Positions 44,654-57,854 of a stretch of 64,000 nt of DNA are shown one piece after another. This DNA is from Rhodococcus ruber (GTDB lineage: Bacteria > Actinomycetota > Actinomycetes > Mycobacteriales > Mycobacteriaceae): positions 496,001-560,000 of the forward strand of contig NZ_JAPWIJ010000003.1 in assembly GCF_027270735.1 (NCBI RefSeq). The letters are read 5' to 3'. The notes under the pieces are model-generated. The model was given only the letters and a program-made list of their open reading frames with translations. It was not told the DNA's origin and ran no database searches. Made by a program: the position numbers and the translations under genes. Position 1 is the first letter of the stretch. Each line of letters opens with the position of its first letter.

Positions 44654-45220
44654 ATGGAATCGAACGAACCACCGGACACCCCGAGCATTCCCGGGCCGAA
44701 CCCCCGACTACACGCCGAACCGCACTGCTTCCTCTCACGGGCCGCTCCCTTCGAGCCGCCGCTCTCGTCCACGACCGTCCATAGGTGGGATCTCACGGCA
44801 GCCGCCGAGCCGAGGCCGGTAGTACACCGAACGTCCGTGCGCAGCAACCGTTCTCGACGACGCGCCGAGCCGGCCGGTCGGCCGGTCGTGCCCGCCGACG
44901 CGCGGTCGTCGGCCGACCGCGCGGTGCGCATGCTGATCGAAGTGATCGACCGCCGCCGCAGTGCGGATCAACTCACTGTGTTGTTCACCACCCCGATGAT
45001 CGACCTGGTACGAACCATCGTGCGTAACCCACCGCCGGGGAGGCGGCTCGGATTCGCCGCCGTACACCGAGTGCACGTCGTCTACCAGACCGATGTCTCC
45101 GCGGAAATATTCGGCTCGTACACCCGGGGCCCACGAGTGTTCGCCTTCGCCGGGCGGATCGAACTGGCAGTCGATCCACGCCGTCCCGGGTGGACCGTCA
45201 CGTCGTTGCGAGTGGGGTGA
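44654..45220 (+). CDS. Rv3235 family protein (DUF6459)
   Basis: 188-aa protein: a Pro/Ser/Arg-rich N-terminus (about 1-85) and a compact C-terminal domain (ADRAVRMLIEVIDRRRSADQL, LGFAAVHRVHVVYQT, EIFGSYTRGPRVFAFAGRIE). This domain occurs next to secA in actinobacteria, so a link to translocation is inferred from context only. ATG 44654 was chosen; the frame is open further up. It ends in a bidirectional terminator shared with secA. Confidence 0.8.
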   Translation: MESNEPPDTPSIPGPNPRLHAEPHCFLSRAAPFEPPLSSTTVHRWDLTAAAEPRPVVHRTSVRSNRSRRRAEPAGRPVVPADARSSADRAVRMLIEVIDRRRSADQLTVLFTTPMIDLVRTIVRNPPPGRRLGFAAVHRVHVVYQTDVSAEIFGSYTRGPRVFAFAGRIELAVDPRRPGWTVTSLRVG

Positions 45221-45246
45221 GGGTCGCCTCGCGGTGAGGCGACCCT
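45220..45246. terminator. Bidirectional hairpin between the Rv3235-like gene and secA1
   Basis: Perfect 11-bp arms AGGGTCGCCTC and GAGGCGACCCT with a 5-base loop, overlapping the last base of the plus-strand stop codon. No T-run. Confidence 0.85.
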
Positions 45247-45252
45247 GATCCC

Positions 45253-48159
<2,907 letters not shown>

Positions 48160-48200
48160 GGGCTTTCTCGTCCTCGATCCTCGGTTCACGGGTACTGACA

Positions 48201-48247
48201 CGAACAACTGCATCACGAACAACACTGCATTGCGAACAACACTGCAT
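48201..48247. repeat. Three short direct repeats in the secA1 leader
   Basis: CGAACAACTGCAT (48201) is followed by two copies of CGAACAACACTGCAT (48216 and 48233). They lie 42-88 bp upstream of the secA GTG. Confidence 0.75.
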
Positions 48248-48410
48248 CACTGTACGAGCTCACGGGTACATCACCACGGCATCTGCGCGGCGGGTGACCC
48301 GAACGCGTCCATGGTAGGCGGTGCCGCTGTGGGCGCGGCAAACCGAGTGTCGGTCGTCGGACATCCCGGGTTCGCCATCCGGACAACACCGACACGGCAT
48401 CGACACAGCA

Positions 48411-48457
48411 CTGCAGGCTCGACGTGGGGATCGAGTCCTCCGGCATCGAGCCTGCAG
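48411..48457 (-). terminator. Hairpin downstream of hpf
   Basis: Perfect 12-bp arms CTGCAGGCTCGA and TCGAGCCTGCAG separated by 23 bases, 55 bp after the hpf stop on the minus strand. Confidence 0.6.
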
Positions 48458-48511
48458 CGGTGATGGGATTTCACGGACGGCGAACGAACTCTGCCACCGC
48501 GAACGGGTGGG

Positions 48512-49180
48512 TCAGGTAAGTCTGATCAAGCCGTAATCGAAGGCGTGCCGTCGATACACGACCGACGGTCGGTCGGTGGCGCTGTCGTGGAACAGGAAGA
48601 AATCGTGACCGACGAGCTCCATTTCGTACAGTGCATCGTCGACGCTCATGGGAGCGGCCGAGTGAATCTTGGTGCGCACGATGTGCCCCGGGCCGCTCTG
48701 ATCGTCCTCGAAGGAATCGAGCTTCGTGTCCGGGTCGAGTGCCAGCGTGTCGTCCTCGGCGAGTTCGGCGGTGGCCTCGGCAACGGAGACGGGCCGTTTC
48801 TCGCCGTAGTGGACCTTGCGCCGGTCCTTGGTTCGCCTGAGTCTGCTCTCGAGTTTCGACGTCACCGCTTCGAGAGCGGCATAGAAACTGTCGGCGCACG
48901 CTTCGGCACGAACAACCGGACCCTTGCCCTTCGCGGTGATCTCCACGCGTTGACATGCTTTGGCCTGACGGCGATTTCGTTCGTGCTGCAGTTCGACGTC
49001 GAACAAGTAGATGGAGGGATCGAAGCGCTCGAGGCGAGCCAATTTTTCGGAGACGTATATCCGGAAATGATCCGGTATCTCGACGTTGCGGCCCTTGACC
49101 ACAACATCCGCGTTGCTCTTGGCGGGTTCTTCCGAAGGCTTCTCGTCGAAGAAAACCGAGGCTTGTGAAGGGGTCGTCAC
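48512..49180 (-). CDS. hpf: Long-form ribosome hibernation promoting factor
   Basis: 222-aa long HPF. The N-terminal S30AE domain (about 24-125: VVVKGRNVEIPDHFRIYVSEKLARL, basic strand KACQRVEITAKGKG) binds the 30S decoding site. The C-terminal dimer domain (about 165-222: HIVRTKIHSAAPMSVDDALYEM, FFLFHDSATDRPSVVYRRHAFDYGLIRL) pairs ribosomes in stationary phase or hypoxia. Position matches Rv3241c. Confidence 0.94.
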   Translation of the reverse strand: MTTPSQASVFFDEKPSEEPAKSNADVVVKGRNVEIPDHFRIYVSEKLARLERFDPSIYLFDVELQHERNRRQAKACQRVEITAKGKGPVVRAEACADSFYAALEAVTSKLESRLRRTKDRRKVHYGEKRPVSVAEATAELAEDDTLALDPDTKLDSFEDDQSGPGHIVRTKIHSAAPMSVDDALYEMELVGHDFFLFHDSATDRPSVVYRRHAFDYGLIRLT

Positions 49181-49380
49181 GCGTACCTCCCGATATCGGC
49201 CACGCCCACTGTTGGACGTGGCAAGTGTGCATGCCGAATGGGGAACCTTCCGGCATCAGAGTCCGGGGCATCACCTCGCATCTTGTCGATTGGGTGCGTG
49301 TCCGCGACGTTAGTCGGTCATCGACTGGTGTGCCACCGTTCACCACGAATTGGTTGTCGGCGTGTCTTCCTCAGGAGTAC

Positions 49381-50064
49381 TCAGGCACTCGCCACCACGA
49401 GTGCACCGGCGATGGGTACTCCGAAATCGCTTAAGACTCTTGCTGATTCGGCCAGTGTGGCACCGGTGGTAACGACGTCGTCGATCAAAAGAACAGTGAA
49501 GGCCGCGGGCTGCGACGCACCTCCGCCGAACACTGGCCGACGCACCCCGACGGCCTCGATCCGACCCGCCACGTTGTGCTGACGTTGTCCGGCCGACAAC
49601 CCGACCGAATCTCTGGCTCCACCGGACATGCGCAGCAACTCGGGGACGAGAACTCGCTCCGGTGCCAATTCCTCGGCGGCGATCCGAGCGCATCGTAGAA
49701 CAGGATCACCCCCGCGCGCCCGGGCCGCGTGGGCCCGAGAGGGGGCGCTGACCAGAATCAACGAGCCCAGCTCTGGAGGATCGATCTCACCCGCCTCGCG
49801 CAGATGTCCGACGGCCGCTGCCAATGCTCGTCCGAGCGGCCGGGCCACCGAACGGCGACCACGTTCCTTCAGGGCGATGACGGCGCTGCGACGCGGTCCG
49901 CTGTACGTGCCGAGAGCCCAACACGGCACACCGGGATCGACACGCGGACGAACGGGGGTGGGTGGTACGAACAGCGCCTCGCCACACGCCCTGCACCAGT
50001 TCTCCCCCGGCACCCCACAACCGGCGCACTCGAGCGGGAGAACCAGATCGAGGAGTGTTCGCAT
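49381..50064 (-). CDS. comF: ComF-family phosphoribosyltransferase-like protein
   Basis: 227-aa protein with an N-terminal zinc ribbon (CAGCGVPGENWCRACG) and a C-terminal PRPP-binding loop VLLIDDVVTTGATLAES. Homologues assist DNA uptake in competent bacteria; in non-competent actinobacteria the role is unknown. ATG 50064 was chosen. It lies between lpqB and hpf as in M. tuberculosis. The 200 bp between it and hpf shows nothing clear. Confidence 0.9.
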   Translation of the reverse strand: MRTLLDLVLPLECAGCGVPGENWCRACGEALFVPPTPVRPRVDPGVPCWALGTYSGPRRSAVIALKERGRRSVARPLGRALAAAVGHLREAGEIDPPELGSLILVSAPSRAHAARARGGDPVLRCARIAAEELAPERVLVPELLRMSGGARDSVGLSAGQRQHNVAGRIEAVGVRRPVFGGGASQPAAFTVLLIDDVVTTGATLAESARVLSDFGVPIAGALVVASA

Positions 50065-50109
50065 GAGCGCCGAGTCTGCCCGCACCCACCGACACGCCAC
50101 CGGCCGACA

Positions 50110-51891
50110 TCAGCCGGGCAGAATCGGCACTGCTTTCACGCCTGCCAGGCCGGTGACCTCGCGCCAGTAACGGTCGCCGACCGGATCGGCGTTGTTGAGC
50201 GCGAACACCGCACGCGCATCGGCCACGTACTCCGTTTCCGGCGACGCGTCGACCGCCAGCACCGGAGTGGTCAGGTTGCGCGAGGGAAGGGCGTCCATCC
50301 TGGATCCATCGACCGTCACCTGCACCACCGGCGTGTCCGTGGCGACTCTCGCAATCACGATGGTGTCTCCGGTGGACCAGTCCAAACTGGTGGCGTCACT
50401 GCCGAGTCCGATGGCCACCGCGCGGGGCGAGGTCAACGAGTACACGCCCGTGGGATCACGCACCACCGTCGCCACGTACACGACGCCGTCGACGATGAGC
50501 GCTGCTCGTACGCCGTCGCGGGCCAATCGCAGTTCGGTGATTCGGGTGCCCAGGGTCGTGACGGCGGTGGCGTCGACGGGTATCACCGAGACCTGACCGG
50601 TGGAGGGATCACGAGCGGCTCGGATGACATTGGTGCCGTCGATGACCGCCCATGCCGCATTGTCGTCCGCCCCCCAGGTGGGCCGCGTGATCGACTGCCC
50701 TTCGGCCACCGGGAACGCGCCACCGTCGTAGCTGCCCACCATGAGCGTGCTCGACGGGGCAGGCGCAGGACGCCCGGTGTCGGCGACACCTGCCACCAGA
50801 GTGCCGTCGTTCGACAACGCCACCGAACGCAGATTGCGGGCCTGTCCGAAGTACCCGGGGGCGGGGGTGGTCTCGGCTTCGTCGACCCGGAGCAATCCGC
50901 CGGACGCGAGGGCGTGCAGCCCGATGCCGGCGTCGGCGCCGCCGAGTGGATCGAAGGAGTCGACGCCTGCGGTCGTCCACCCGTCGGGCTTGGTCGTATC
51001 GATCGGTTGACCGTCGGCCAGCAGCACGTACGGGCCGGCCACCTCGGCCGACGCCAGGGTCCAGATCACCTGAGCGGCAAGGAGTTCGCGATCGCGGTCA
51101 CTCTTGTTCTGAAGGCCGCCGAAGTCGATCTTGATGCCGCCGAGCCCCACCCCCACCTGAGAGGTCTGACCGTCGGCCTTGGTGATGGGACCGCGAATGC
51201 TCACGTCGTCGGACAGTTCGTTGCTCACTGCCGCCGACAGAGCCGACTTGGGACCGTCGATGAGCAGCTGCACGAGTTGATTGGCCAGCTGGTCCTGCGA
51301 TCCGCTCGTCCAACGCACATCCGGCACGAGCACGCCGCCGAGAGGATCGACGAAGTAGAGCGATCGCTGCTGATACGTGTTCAGAAATGCGGACCGATCG
51401 ATGACGACACCGGGCGGAAGCTTGGAGATGCGCCATTGACCGTCCACCCGCGTCATGTCGATCGCAACGTCGAAGGTGTCCGAACCCGCCTGATACTCCC
51501 CGCCCGAGGCCAGCATCCCGGCCGTCGTCGAACGAATCGTGAACTGCGCGGCATCGGCGGTACGTGGTCCGGACAGGGTGTCGATCCGGTCTGCGACGAC
51601 GGTTCGCGCCCCGTCGTCCCAGGTTCCCGACGCCTCCTCGGTGAGGAATTGCCGAGCGGCCTGATGTCTGTTGCCGGAGATGGCGCTGGCCTCGAAGAAA
51701 TCGTCCAGCAAGCGATCGGGCTCGCGTCCGGGCTCGGGGGCCGGGGCACTCGTCGGCACGGCACCATCGGTCAGGGTTCCGATTGCCTGCGGGCTGGAGG
51801 ACTCGGGCAGGCTGGCGCAGCCACCGACCAGCGCGATCGTAAGTGCGCAGATCGCCAGTACCCGACTACCGCGACGAGCCGACCGAATCAC
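50110..51891 (-). CDS. lpqB: LpqB, lipoprotein partner of MtrAB
   Basis: 593-aa lipoprotein. A basic start and hydrophobic stretch end in the lipobox VGGC (lipid Cys at about residue 25). A GerMN domain (about 190-330: [17 protein letters not shown]) and a beta-propeller (about 340-590) follow. In mycobacteria LpqB binds the outside of MtrB and adjusts its signalling. Its GTG overlaps the mtrB stop by 4 bp, completing a coupled mtrA-mtrB-lpqB operon. Confidence 0.94.
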   Translation of the reverse strand: MIRSARRGSRVLAICALTIALVGGCASLPESSSPQAIGTLTDGAVPTSAPAPEPGREPDRLLDDFFEASAISGNRHQAARQFLTEEASGTWDDGARTVVADRIDTLSGPRTADAAQFTIRSTTAGMLASGGEYQAGSDTFDVAIDMTRVDGQWRISKLPPGVVIDRSAFLNTYQQRSLYFVDPLGGVLVPDVRWTSGSQDQLANQLVQLLIDGPKSALSAAVSNELSDDVSIRGPITKADGQTSQVGVGLGGIKIDFGGLQNKSDRDRELLAAQVIWTLASAEVAGPYVLLADGQPIDTTKPDGWTTAGVDSFDPLGGADAGIGLHALASGGLLRVDEAETTPAPGYFGQARNLRSVALSNDGTLVAGVADTGRPAPAPSSTLMVGSYDGGAFPVAEGQSITRPTWGADDNAAWAVIDGTNVIRAARDPSTGQVSVIPVDATAVTTLGTRITELRLARDGVRAALIVDGVVYVATVVRDPTGVYSLTSPRAVAIGLGSDATSLDWSTGDTIVIARVATDTPVVQVTVDGSRMDALPSRNLTTPVLAVDASPETEYVADARAVFALNNADPVGDRYWREVTGLAGVKAVPILPG

Positions 51892-53573
51892 GTCACCGAC
51901 TCCGGTGCCGACGTCTTCTGTGCGGTGATGGCCGGAATCGGTTGCCCCTGCGCGTACTTCTTGGTGCTGGGTTTGAGGGGCAGCGGCGATCCGATCACCT
52001 TGTGCCCGCGCACGAGTGGCAACGTGAGCCGGAAGCACGCGCCTTCTCCCACTGCACCCCACGCTTCGAGCTTACCGTCGTGCAGTCGGGCGTCCTCGAC
52101 GCTGATCGCCAGCCCGAGTCCGGTGCCGCCGGAGCGACGGACGCGAGAGGGATCCGAGCGCCAGAACCGGTTGAACACCAGCTTCTCTTCGCCGGGGCGC
52201 AGACCGATTCCCTGGTCGCGCACCACGAAGGCTGCCGCGTCGGCGTCCGAGCGCAGCCGCAGCAGCACCGGCTTGCCTTCACCGTGATCGAGTGCGTTGG
52301 CCAGTAGGTTGCGCAGAATCCGTTCCACTCGCCGGGGGTCCACCTCGGCGACGACCGCGGTCTCGGGCATGTCGACGATCACTTCGGTGCCGGTCTCGCG
52401 CGCCAGGTGCCGAACGGTGGACACCGCTGCGCGCGCGCACATCCGCAGGTCGAGCTGTTCGGCAGCCAGTTCGGCCACACCCGCGTCGTGTCGACTGATC
52501 TCGAGGAGGTCGCCGAGCAAGGTCTCGAAACGATCGAGCTCGTTGACCAGCAGCTCCGACGATCTCTTGAGTGCGGGCTCCAGATCGTCGCTGGCATCGT
52601 GGATGAGATCCGCGGCCATGCGCACGGTGGTGAGTGGAGTCCGCAACTCGTGGCTCACGTCGGAAGTGAATCGGCGCTGCAAGTTGCCGAATTCCTCGAG
52701 CTGGGTGATCTGCTTGGACAGACTTTCGGCCATCTCGTTGAACGACATCGCGAGTCTGGCCATGTCGTCCTCACCCCGAACCGGCATTCGCTCCTTGAGC
52801 CTGCCGTCGGCGAAGCGCACCGCAATCCTCGACGCGGACCGAATGGGAAGGACGACCTGACGCGCGACCAGCATCGCGATCGCCGCGAGCAGGACCAGAA
52901 GTACCACTGCGCCGACGAACAACGTTCCGCGGACGAGCGAAAGTGTTCGATCCTCGCTGGCCAATGGGAAGATCAGGTAGAGCTGTAGCGCCGAGATATC
53001 GGATCCGGTCGGCGATCCCATGATGAGCGCCGATCCGGAATATCCGCCGTCACTGTCGGTGACGGTCGCGTACTGCGAACTGATCAGGCCCTTCTTGACG
53101 AAGTCTCGCAGGCTGCTGGGGATCTGATCGACCGGCCCGACCGACGCCTCTGCCCGGGTCGCGTCACCCTCGACGATCAACACCGGATCGAACGATCCCG
53201 CCGACCCGGTGGTCGACGCCGCGTCCAGGTCCTGATTGGTCAGTGCTGCCCGCGCTCGTTCGAGGCGTGTCGCGAGCCCGCTCGAATCATCGGCACCGGC
53301 GAGGTTGCCCTCGACGGTGGTTCGCGACCTGTCGAGCTCCTCGGTGGCCGCCGACAACTTGGCTTCGAGCAGCCGATCGGTGATCTGAGAGGTCAACACC
53401 ACGCCGAGGATGAGGATGACCACCAGGGACAGCGTCAACGTCGACACGACGACGCGGAGCTGCAACGACCGTCGCCAGGCATGGCCCAGCGACGTACTCA
53501 GCGAGCGAAACCACCGCAACAGAGGGGAGAATTTGCCGTTGATTCGCCGCCGAGAATGGGAGAAACCGATCAC
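51888..53573 (-). CDS. mtrB: MtrB, membrane sensor histidine kinase
   Basis: 561-aa kinase. Two membrane segments (about 42-62 and 220-245) flank an exported sensor domain. HAMP, HisKA ([13 protein letters not shown] with the phospho-His) and HATPase ([26 protein letters not shown]) follow. With MtrA it couples cell-wall growth and division to replication in actinobacteria. GTG 53573 overlaps the mtrA stop by 4 bp. Confidence 0.95.
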   Translation of the reverse strand: MIGFSHSRRRINGKFSPLLRWFRSLSTSLGHAWRRSLQLRVVVSTLTLSLVVILILGVVLTSQITDRLLEAKLSAATEELDRSRTTVEGNLAGADDSSGLATRLERARAALTNQDLDAASTTGSAGSFDPVLIVEGDATRAEASVGPVDQIPSSLRDFVKKGLISSQYATVTDSDGGYSGSALIMGSPTGSDISALQLYLIFPLASEDRTLSLVRGTLFVGAVVLLVLLAAIAMLVARQVVLPIRSASRIAVRFADGRLKERMPVRGEDDMARLAMSFNEMAESLSKQITQLEEFGNLQRRFTSDVSHELRTPLTTVRMAADLIHDASDDLEPALKRSSELLVNELDRFETLLGDLLEISRHDAGVAELAAEQLDLRMCARAAVSTVRHLARETGTEVIVDMPETAVVAEVDPRRVERILRNLLANALDHGEGKPVLLRLRSDADAAAFVVRDQGIGLRPGEEKLVFNRFWRSDPSRVRRSGGTGLGLAISVEDARLHDGKLEAWGAVGEGACFRLTLPLVRGHKVIGSPLPLKPSTKKYAQGQPIPAITAQKTSAPESVT

Positions 53574-54247
53574 GGCGGTCCGGCCTTGTAGCCGACCCCC
53601 CTCACGGTCAACACCACCTCGGGGTTCTCCGGGTCCTTCTCGACCTTGGCACGCAGGCGCTGCACGTGCACGTTGACCAGTCTGGTGTCGGCCGCATGAC
53701 GGTAACCCCACACCTGTTCGAGCAACACCTCTCGGGTGAACACCTGACGCGGCTTACGCGCCAACGCCACCAGAAGATCGAATTCGAGTGGTGTCAGCGA
53801 CACCAGTTCCTCGCCGCGGCTGACCTTGTGCGCGGGCACGTCGATCACGATGTCCGCGATGGACAGCAATTCGGCGGGTTCGTCCTCGGTTCTGCGCAGC
53901 CGCGCTCGAACGCGCGCGACCAGTTCCTTGGGCTTGAAGGGCTTCATGATGTAGTCGTCCGCGCCGGACTCGAGGCCCAACACGACGTCGACGGTGTCGG
54001 TCTTGGCCGTGAGCATCACGATCGGAACGCCCGAATCGGCCCGCAGTACGCGGCAGACGTCGATGCCGTTCATGCCGGGAAGCATCAAGTCCAGCAACAC
54101 CAGATCCGGGCGGTTCTCGCGCACGGCCGCCAACGCTTGGGTGCCGTCACCGACCACGAAAGGCTCGAACCCCTCACCGCGCAGCACGATGGTGAGCATC
54201 TCCGCCAGAGCCGAATCGTCGTCCACAACCAGAATCCGAGGCTTCAT
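53570..54247 (-). CDS. mtrA: MtrA, OmpR-family response regulator
   Basis: 225-aa regulator. The receiver domain has the acidic pocket VVDDD, phospho-acceptor D53 in LLDLMLPG, Thr in LTAKTD and Lys in KPF. The C-terminal winged helix ([32 protein letters not shown]) binds DNA. Essential in mycobacteria, where it controls cell-wall hydrolases and dnaA. It starts the mtrA-mtrB-lpqB operon and lies 4 bp after tmk. Confidence 0.97.
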   Translation of the reverse strand: MKPRILVVDDDSALAEMLTIVLRGEGFEPFVVGDGTQALAAVRENRPDLVLLDLMLPGMNGIDVCRVLRADSGVPIVMLTAKTDTVDVVLGLESGADDYIMKPFKPKELVARVRARLRRTEDEPAELLSIADIVIDVPAHKVSRGEELVSLTPLEFDLLVALARKPRQVFTREVLLEQVWGYRHAADTRLVNVHVQRLRAKVEKDPENPEVVLTVRGVGYKAGPP

Positions 54248-54251
54248 GGTC

Positions 54252-54917
54252 CTATGGTGTCACTTTCAGCTCGCCTGATGGCTGATTGGCCAACTCGGCG
54301 GCGAGTCGATCAGGATCGACCTCGGCGGTGACGACCTGCCACGGCGACATCCAACTCGACGCCGCGAGAGCGCCGTACACGGCCGAGGTTCGGCTCTGCA
54401 GCGAGCCGTCCCGCTCGTAGGCATCCCGGGTTCGGGCGGCGTCCGCACTCTCGCGCGCCGCTGCCCGCTCGGCGGCGAGTGCCACAGGTACGTCGAGGAG
54501 CATCTGGACGTCCGGAACCGGCACACCGAATCGCTCGAATTCGAGTGCCCTGATCCACTCGACGGCCTCGCCGTCTGCGGACTGTTCCAACCGCGCAGCA
54601 GTGTAGGCGGCATTCGAAGCCACATACCTATCCAGCAATACAATGTCGTTGCAAGACAACAGGTCTCGGATCTCACCTGCTGCGTCCTTGCGGTCCAGCG
54701 CGAACAAGAGCGCCATCGCGTGCACGCTGCCCGAGGTATCCCCGTGTTCGCCGTGCAGGGCCTCGGCTGCGAGATCGGCGTGAATCGACCTGTCGTAACG
54801 AGGGAACCCGACCCGCACAACGTCGAGGCCGTCACGTTCCCATGCCGAAACGAGCCGACGGGCGAGCGTGTTCTTGCCCGCACCGTCGACTCCTTCGATG
54901 ACGAAAAGCCGTCCCAC
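54252..54917 (-). CDS. tmk: Thymidylate kinase
   Basis: 221-aa kinase converting dTMP to dTDP. P-loop GVDGAGKNTLARRL (residues 9-22), DR motif LLDRYVASNAAY, and the lid region RESADAARTRDAYERD. Asn replaces the usual Ser/Thr/Arg after GK. GTG start. It lies 6 bp after sahH and 4 bp before mtrA, as in M. tuberculosis. Confidence 0.94.
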   Translation of the reverse strand: MGRLFVIEGVDGAGKNTLARRLVSAWERDGLDVVRVGFPRYDRSIHADLAAEALHGEHGDTSGSVHAMALLFALDRKDAAGEIRDLLSCNDIVLLDRYVASNAAYTAARLEQSADGEAVEWIRALEFERFGVPVPDVQMLLDVPVALAAERAAARESADAARTRDAYERDGSLQSRTSAVYGALAASSWMSPWQVVTAEVDPDRLAAELANQPSGELKVTP

Positions 54918-54923
54918 CGTAGG

Positions 54924-56408
54924 TCAGTAGCGGTAGTGCTCGGGCTTGTACGGGCCCTCGACGTCGACGCCGATGTACTCGGCCTGCTCCTTGGTGAGCT
55001 TGGTGATCGAGCCGCCGAGTGCTTCGACGTGAATGCGCGCGACCTTCTCGTCCAGGTGCTTGGGCAGGCGGTAGACCTCGTTGTCGTACTCGTCCGGCTT
55101 GGTCCACAGTTCGATCTGTGCAATGACCTGGTTGGAGAAACTGTTGCTCATGACGAACGACGGGTGACCCGTCGCGTTGCCGAGGTTCAGCAAGCGGCCC
55201 TCGGACAGCACGATGATCGAATGTCCGTCCTTGAACTGGTACTCGTCGACCTGCGGCTTGATGTTGATGCGCGTGACATCGGGGGCCTTCTCCAGCCCGG
55301 CCATGTCGATCTCGTTGTCGAAGTGACCGATGTTGCCGAGGATTGCCTGGTGCTTCATCTTGCGCATGTGCTCGAAGGTGATGATCGACAGGTTGCCCGT
55401 CGAGGTGATCACGATGTCGGCCTGCTCGATGAATTCTTCGACCGTGCGGACGTCGAAGCCGTCCATGAGCGCCTGCAGCGCGTTGATCGGGTCGGCCTCG
55501 GTGACGGTCACACGTGCACCCTGGCCCTTGAGCGCCTCGGCACAGCCCTTGCCCACGTCGCCGTAGCCACAGACCAGAACGGCCTTGCCGCCGATGAGGA
55601 CGTCGGTGCCCCGGTTGATGCCGTCGATCAGCGAGTGGCGGGTGCCGTACTTGTTGTCGAACTTGCTCTTGGTCACCGAGTCGTTGACGTTGATAGCAGG
55701 GAACGTGAGTTCCCCTGCAGCCGCGAACTGGTAGAGCCGGAGCACACCGGTGGTGGTCTCCTCCGTCACGCCTTGCACGGACGCGGCAACCTCGGTCCAC
55801 TTGGACTTCGACGCTTCGAGCGAACGGCGGAGGAGACCGAGGAACACCTTGTACTCGTCCGAGTCGTGATCGTCGTCGGTCGGCGGAACCACGCCCGCCT
55901 TCTCGAACTGCGCTCCGCGCAGTACCAGCATCGTGGCGTCGCCACCGTCGTCGAGGATCATGTTGGCCGGCTGTTCTGGCCACGTGAGCATCTGCTCGGC
56001 CGCCCACCAGTACTCTTCGAGGCTTTCACCCTTCCAGGCGAACACCGGGACGCCCTTGGGATCCTCGACGGTTCCGTACGGTCCGACGACCACGGCCGCA
56101 GCCGCATGATCCTGCGTGGAGAAGATGTTGCACGACGCCCAGCGAACCTCTGCCCCGAGTGCCACCAGGGTCTCGATCAGGACGGCGGTCTGCACCGTCA
56201 TGTGCAGCGATCCCGAAACCCGCGCTCCCTTGAGCGGCTGAACGTCCGCGTATTCGCGACGCAGCGCGATCAGACCGGGCATCTCGTGCTCGGCCAGCCT
56301 GATCTCTTTGCGGCCGAATTCTGCGAGCGACAGGTCTGCGACCTTGAAGTCGATTCCACCGCGGTGATCCACGGTGAGTGCCGATCCTGACGTAACTGAG
56401 GTCGTCAT
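54924..56408 (-). CDS. ahcY: S-adenosylhomocysteine hydrolase
   Basis: 494-aa SAH hydrolase (adenosine plus homocysteine), which clears the product of methyltransferases. NAD loop [41 protein letters not shown] and the C-terminal KPEHYRY with the Lys-Tyr pair that closes the active site are present. It has the roughly 40-residue insertion typical of plant and actinobacterial forms ([12 protein letters not shown] region). ATG 56408 follows GGAGAGG. Lies 89 bp after alkB. Confidence 0.97.
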   Translation of the reverse strand: MTTSVTSGSALTVDHRGGIDFKVADLSLAEFGRKEIRLAEHEMPGLIALRREYADVQPLKGARVSGSLHMTVQTAVLIETLVALGAEVRWASCNIFSTQDHAAAAVVVGPYGTVEDPKGVPVFAWKGESLEEYWWAAEQMLTWPEQPANMILDDGGDATMLVLRGAQFEKAGVVPPTDDDHDSDEYKVFLGLLRRSLEASKSKWTEVAASVQGVTEETTTGVLRLYQFAAAGELTFPAINVNDSVTKSKFDNKYGTRHSLIDGINRGTDVLIGGKAVLVCGYGDVGKGCAEALKGQGARVTVTEADPINALQALMDGFDVRTVEEFIEQADIVITSTGNLSIITFEHMRKMKHQAILGNIGHFDNEIDMAGLEKAPDVTRINIKPQVDEYQFKDGHSIIVLSEGRLLNLGNATGHPSFVMSNSFSNQVIAQIELWTKPDEYDNEVYRLPKHLDEKVARIHVEALGGSITKLTKEQAEYIGVDVEGPYKPEHYRY

Positions 56409-56497
56409 CTTGCCTCTCCTGTTGACTGAGTGTCTGTCCACCAGGCTATCGGGTCCGCGCGGTGGAAGTACCGACTGCCCGGGGGGACGTGTCTGCA

Positions 56498-57718
56498 CTA
56501 TCCGTTTCGTCCGGCTCGCGCCAGAATGCGCGCGCGCTTGCGGGGAAGGATGTTGGCACGGGTGACATCGCCTTGGTAGTGCGTGAGTACCCGCGGGTCC
56601 ATCACTCGACGCCACAGCGGCGGGATTGCGGCGAGTATCACCATCGACGCGTATCCGGCCGGAAGCTGCGGAGCTTCGTCGCAGGAGAGCAGGGTCTGGT
56701 AGCGCTTGCCGGGATTGGCGTGGTGGTCACTGTGTCGTTGCAAGTGATAGAGAAAAATGTTCGTGCAGATTCTGTCGCTGTTCCAGCTGTGGCGTGGTGA
56801 GCACCGAACGTATTTGCCACGGTCGTTGGTTTCGCGGAGCAGTGCGTAGTGCTCCACATAGTTCACCATCTCGAGCAGCACGAATCCCACGACGGCCTGT
56901 AGCAGAAGATACGGCGCGATGGCCGGGCCGAAGACGACCATCAACGCGCCGAACAGTCCTGCGCTCATCAGCCAGGTGTGCAGCAGCGCATTGGTCGGGC
57001 TCGCGACCGAGCGCCCCTTGCGCCGCAGACGCTGCGCCTCGAGCCTCCACGCGGAGACGAGCCCCAGGACAGTACTGCGCGGCACGAAGGTCCACACGCT
57101 CTCGCCGAGCCGCGCACTTGCGGGATCGTCCGGGGTTGCCACCCGAACGTGATGACCGCGGTTGTGTTCGACGAAGAAGTGCCCGTACAGCGTCTGAGAG
57201 AGGGCGATCTTGGCCAGCCATCGCTCGTGCTGCTCGATGCGATGACCCAACTCGTGAGCGGCGTTGATACCGGTGCCCGCCACCAGGCCCACCGTCACGG
57301 CGAGCCCGATCTTGTCCACCACGGTCAGCTCGCCGTACGCCCACATCCAACACGCGACGATCAGCCCGACGAACTGAATGGGAAGGAAAAGGTAGGTACA
57401 CCAGCGGTAGTAGCGATCGTTCTGCAGTTTCTCGCTCGTCGACTCGTCCGGGTTGTGCCCGTCCTCACCGGCGATCAGGTCGATCACCGGAATGATCACG
57501 AAAAACACCAGAACACCGCTCCACCAGAAGACCGCCATGCCGGTCCAATAGACCAACTGCGACGGAAGCAGCGCCGATGCCGGGGCCAACAGCCCCAGCA
57601 TCCACAAATATCGTTTGCTGTCCTGCCAGCGATCCGATCGTCCGCCGGCCTTCGAATCCCGCCCCCCGAAAGCGACACCCGAATCCTTCGCGGAAGCGAT
57701 TCGGCCGTTCGCATTCAC
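56498..57718 (-). CDS. alkB: AlkB, alkane 1-monooxygenase
   Basis: 406-aa integral-membrane di-iron hydroxylase with about six helices. His motifs [38 protein letters not shown] and NYVEHYAL are intact. It oxidises the terminal carbon of medium- to long-chain n-alkanes and normally needs rubredoxin and rubredoxin reductase. In relatives rubA and rubB and a TetR gene follow directly; here sahH comes next and no rubredoxin domain is fused to the end. A -10-like TTATACC is in the upstream gap. Confidence 0.95.
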   Translation of the reverse strand: MNANGRIASAKDSGVAFGGRDSKAGGRSDRWQDSKRYLWMLGLLAPASALLPSQLVYWTGMAVFWWSGVLVFFVIIPVIDLIAGEDGHNPDESTSEKLQNDRYYRWCTYLFLPIQFVGLIVACWMWAYGELTVVDKIGLAVTVGLVAGTGINAAHELGHRIEQHERWLAKIALSQTLYGHFFVEHNRGHHVRVATPDDPASARLGESVWTFVPRSTVLGLVSAWRLEAQRLRRKGRSVASPTNALLHTWLMSAGLFGALMVVFGPAIAPYLLLQAVVGFVLLEMVNYVEHYALLRETNDRGKYVRCSPRHSWNSDRICTNIFLYHLQRHSDHHANPGKRYQTLLSCDEAPQLPAGYASMVILAAIPPLWRRVMDPRVLTHYQGDVTRANILPRKRARILARAGRNG

Positions 57719-57854
57719 TGTGTCAACACCCTCTCATCGAACCTTAGGAGTCCTCCAAGTCTGTTTTCGAGGGTATAACATTCTCGCGGTTCGATGTGAC
57801 GCCGACCGAATCCGGCCGGGCATCGTAGGACGAGCTACCAAGACGGTGTGCCGG

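Larger units (their letters stand above)
48160..48511. other. Intergenic region upstream of secA1
   Basis: About 350 bp without a gene. It holds the secA promoter, three copies of a 13-15 bp repeat (48201-48247), and a 12-bp inverted repeat at 48411-48457 that probably ends the hpf transcript. Confidence 0.6.

Noticed and set aside
54720..56390. A 556-codon plus-strand open frame opposite tmk and sahH
   Set aside because: Antisense to two highly conserved genes; composition is that of a reversed codon-third-position pattern.
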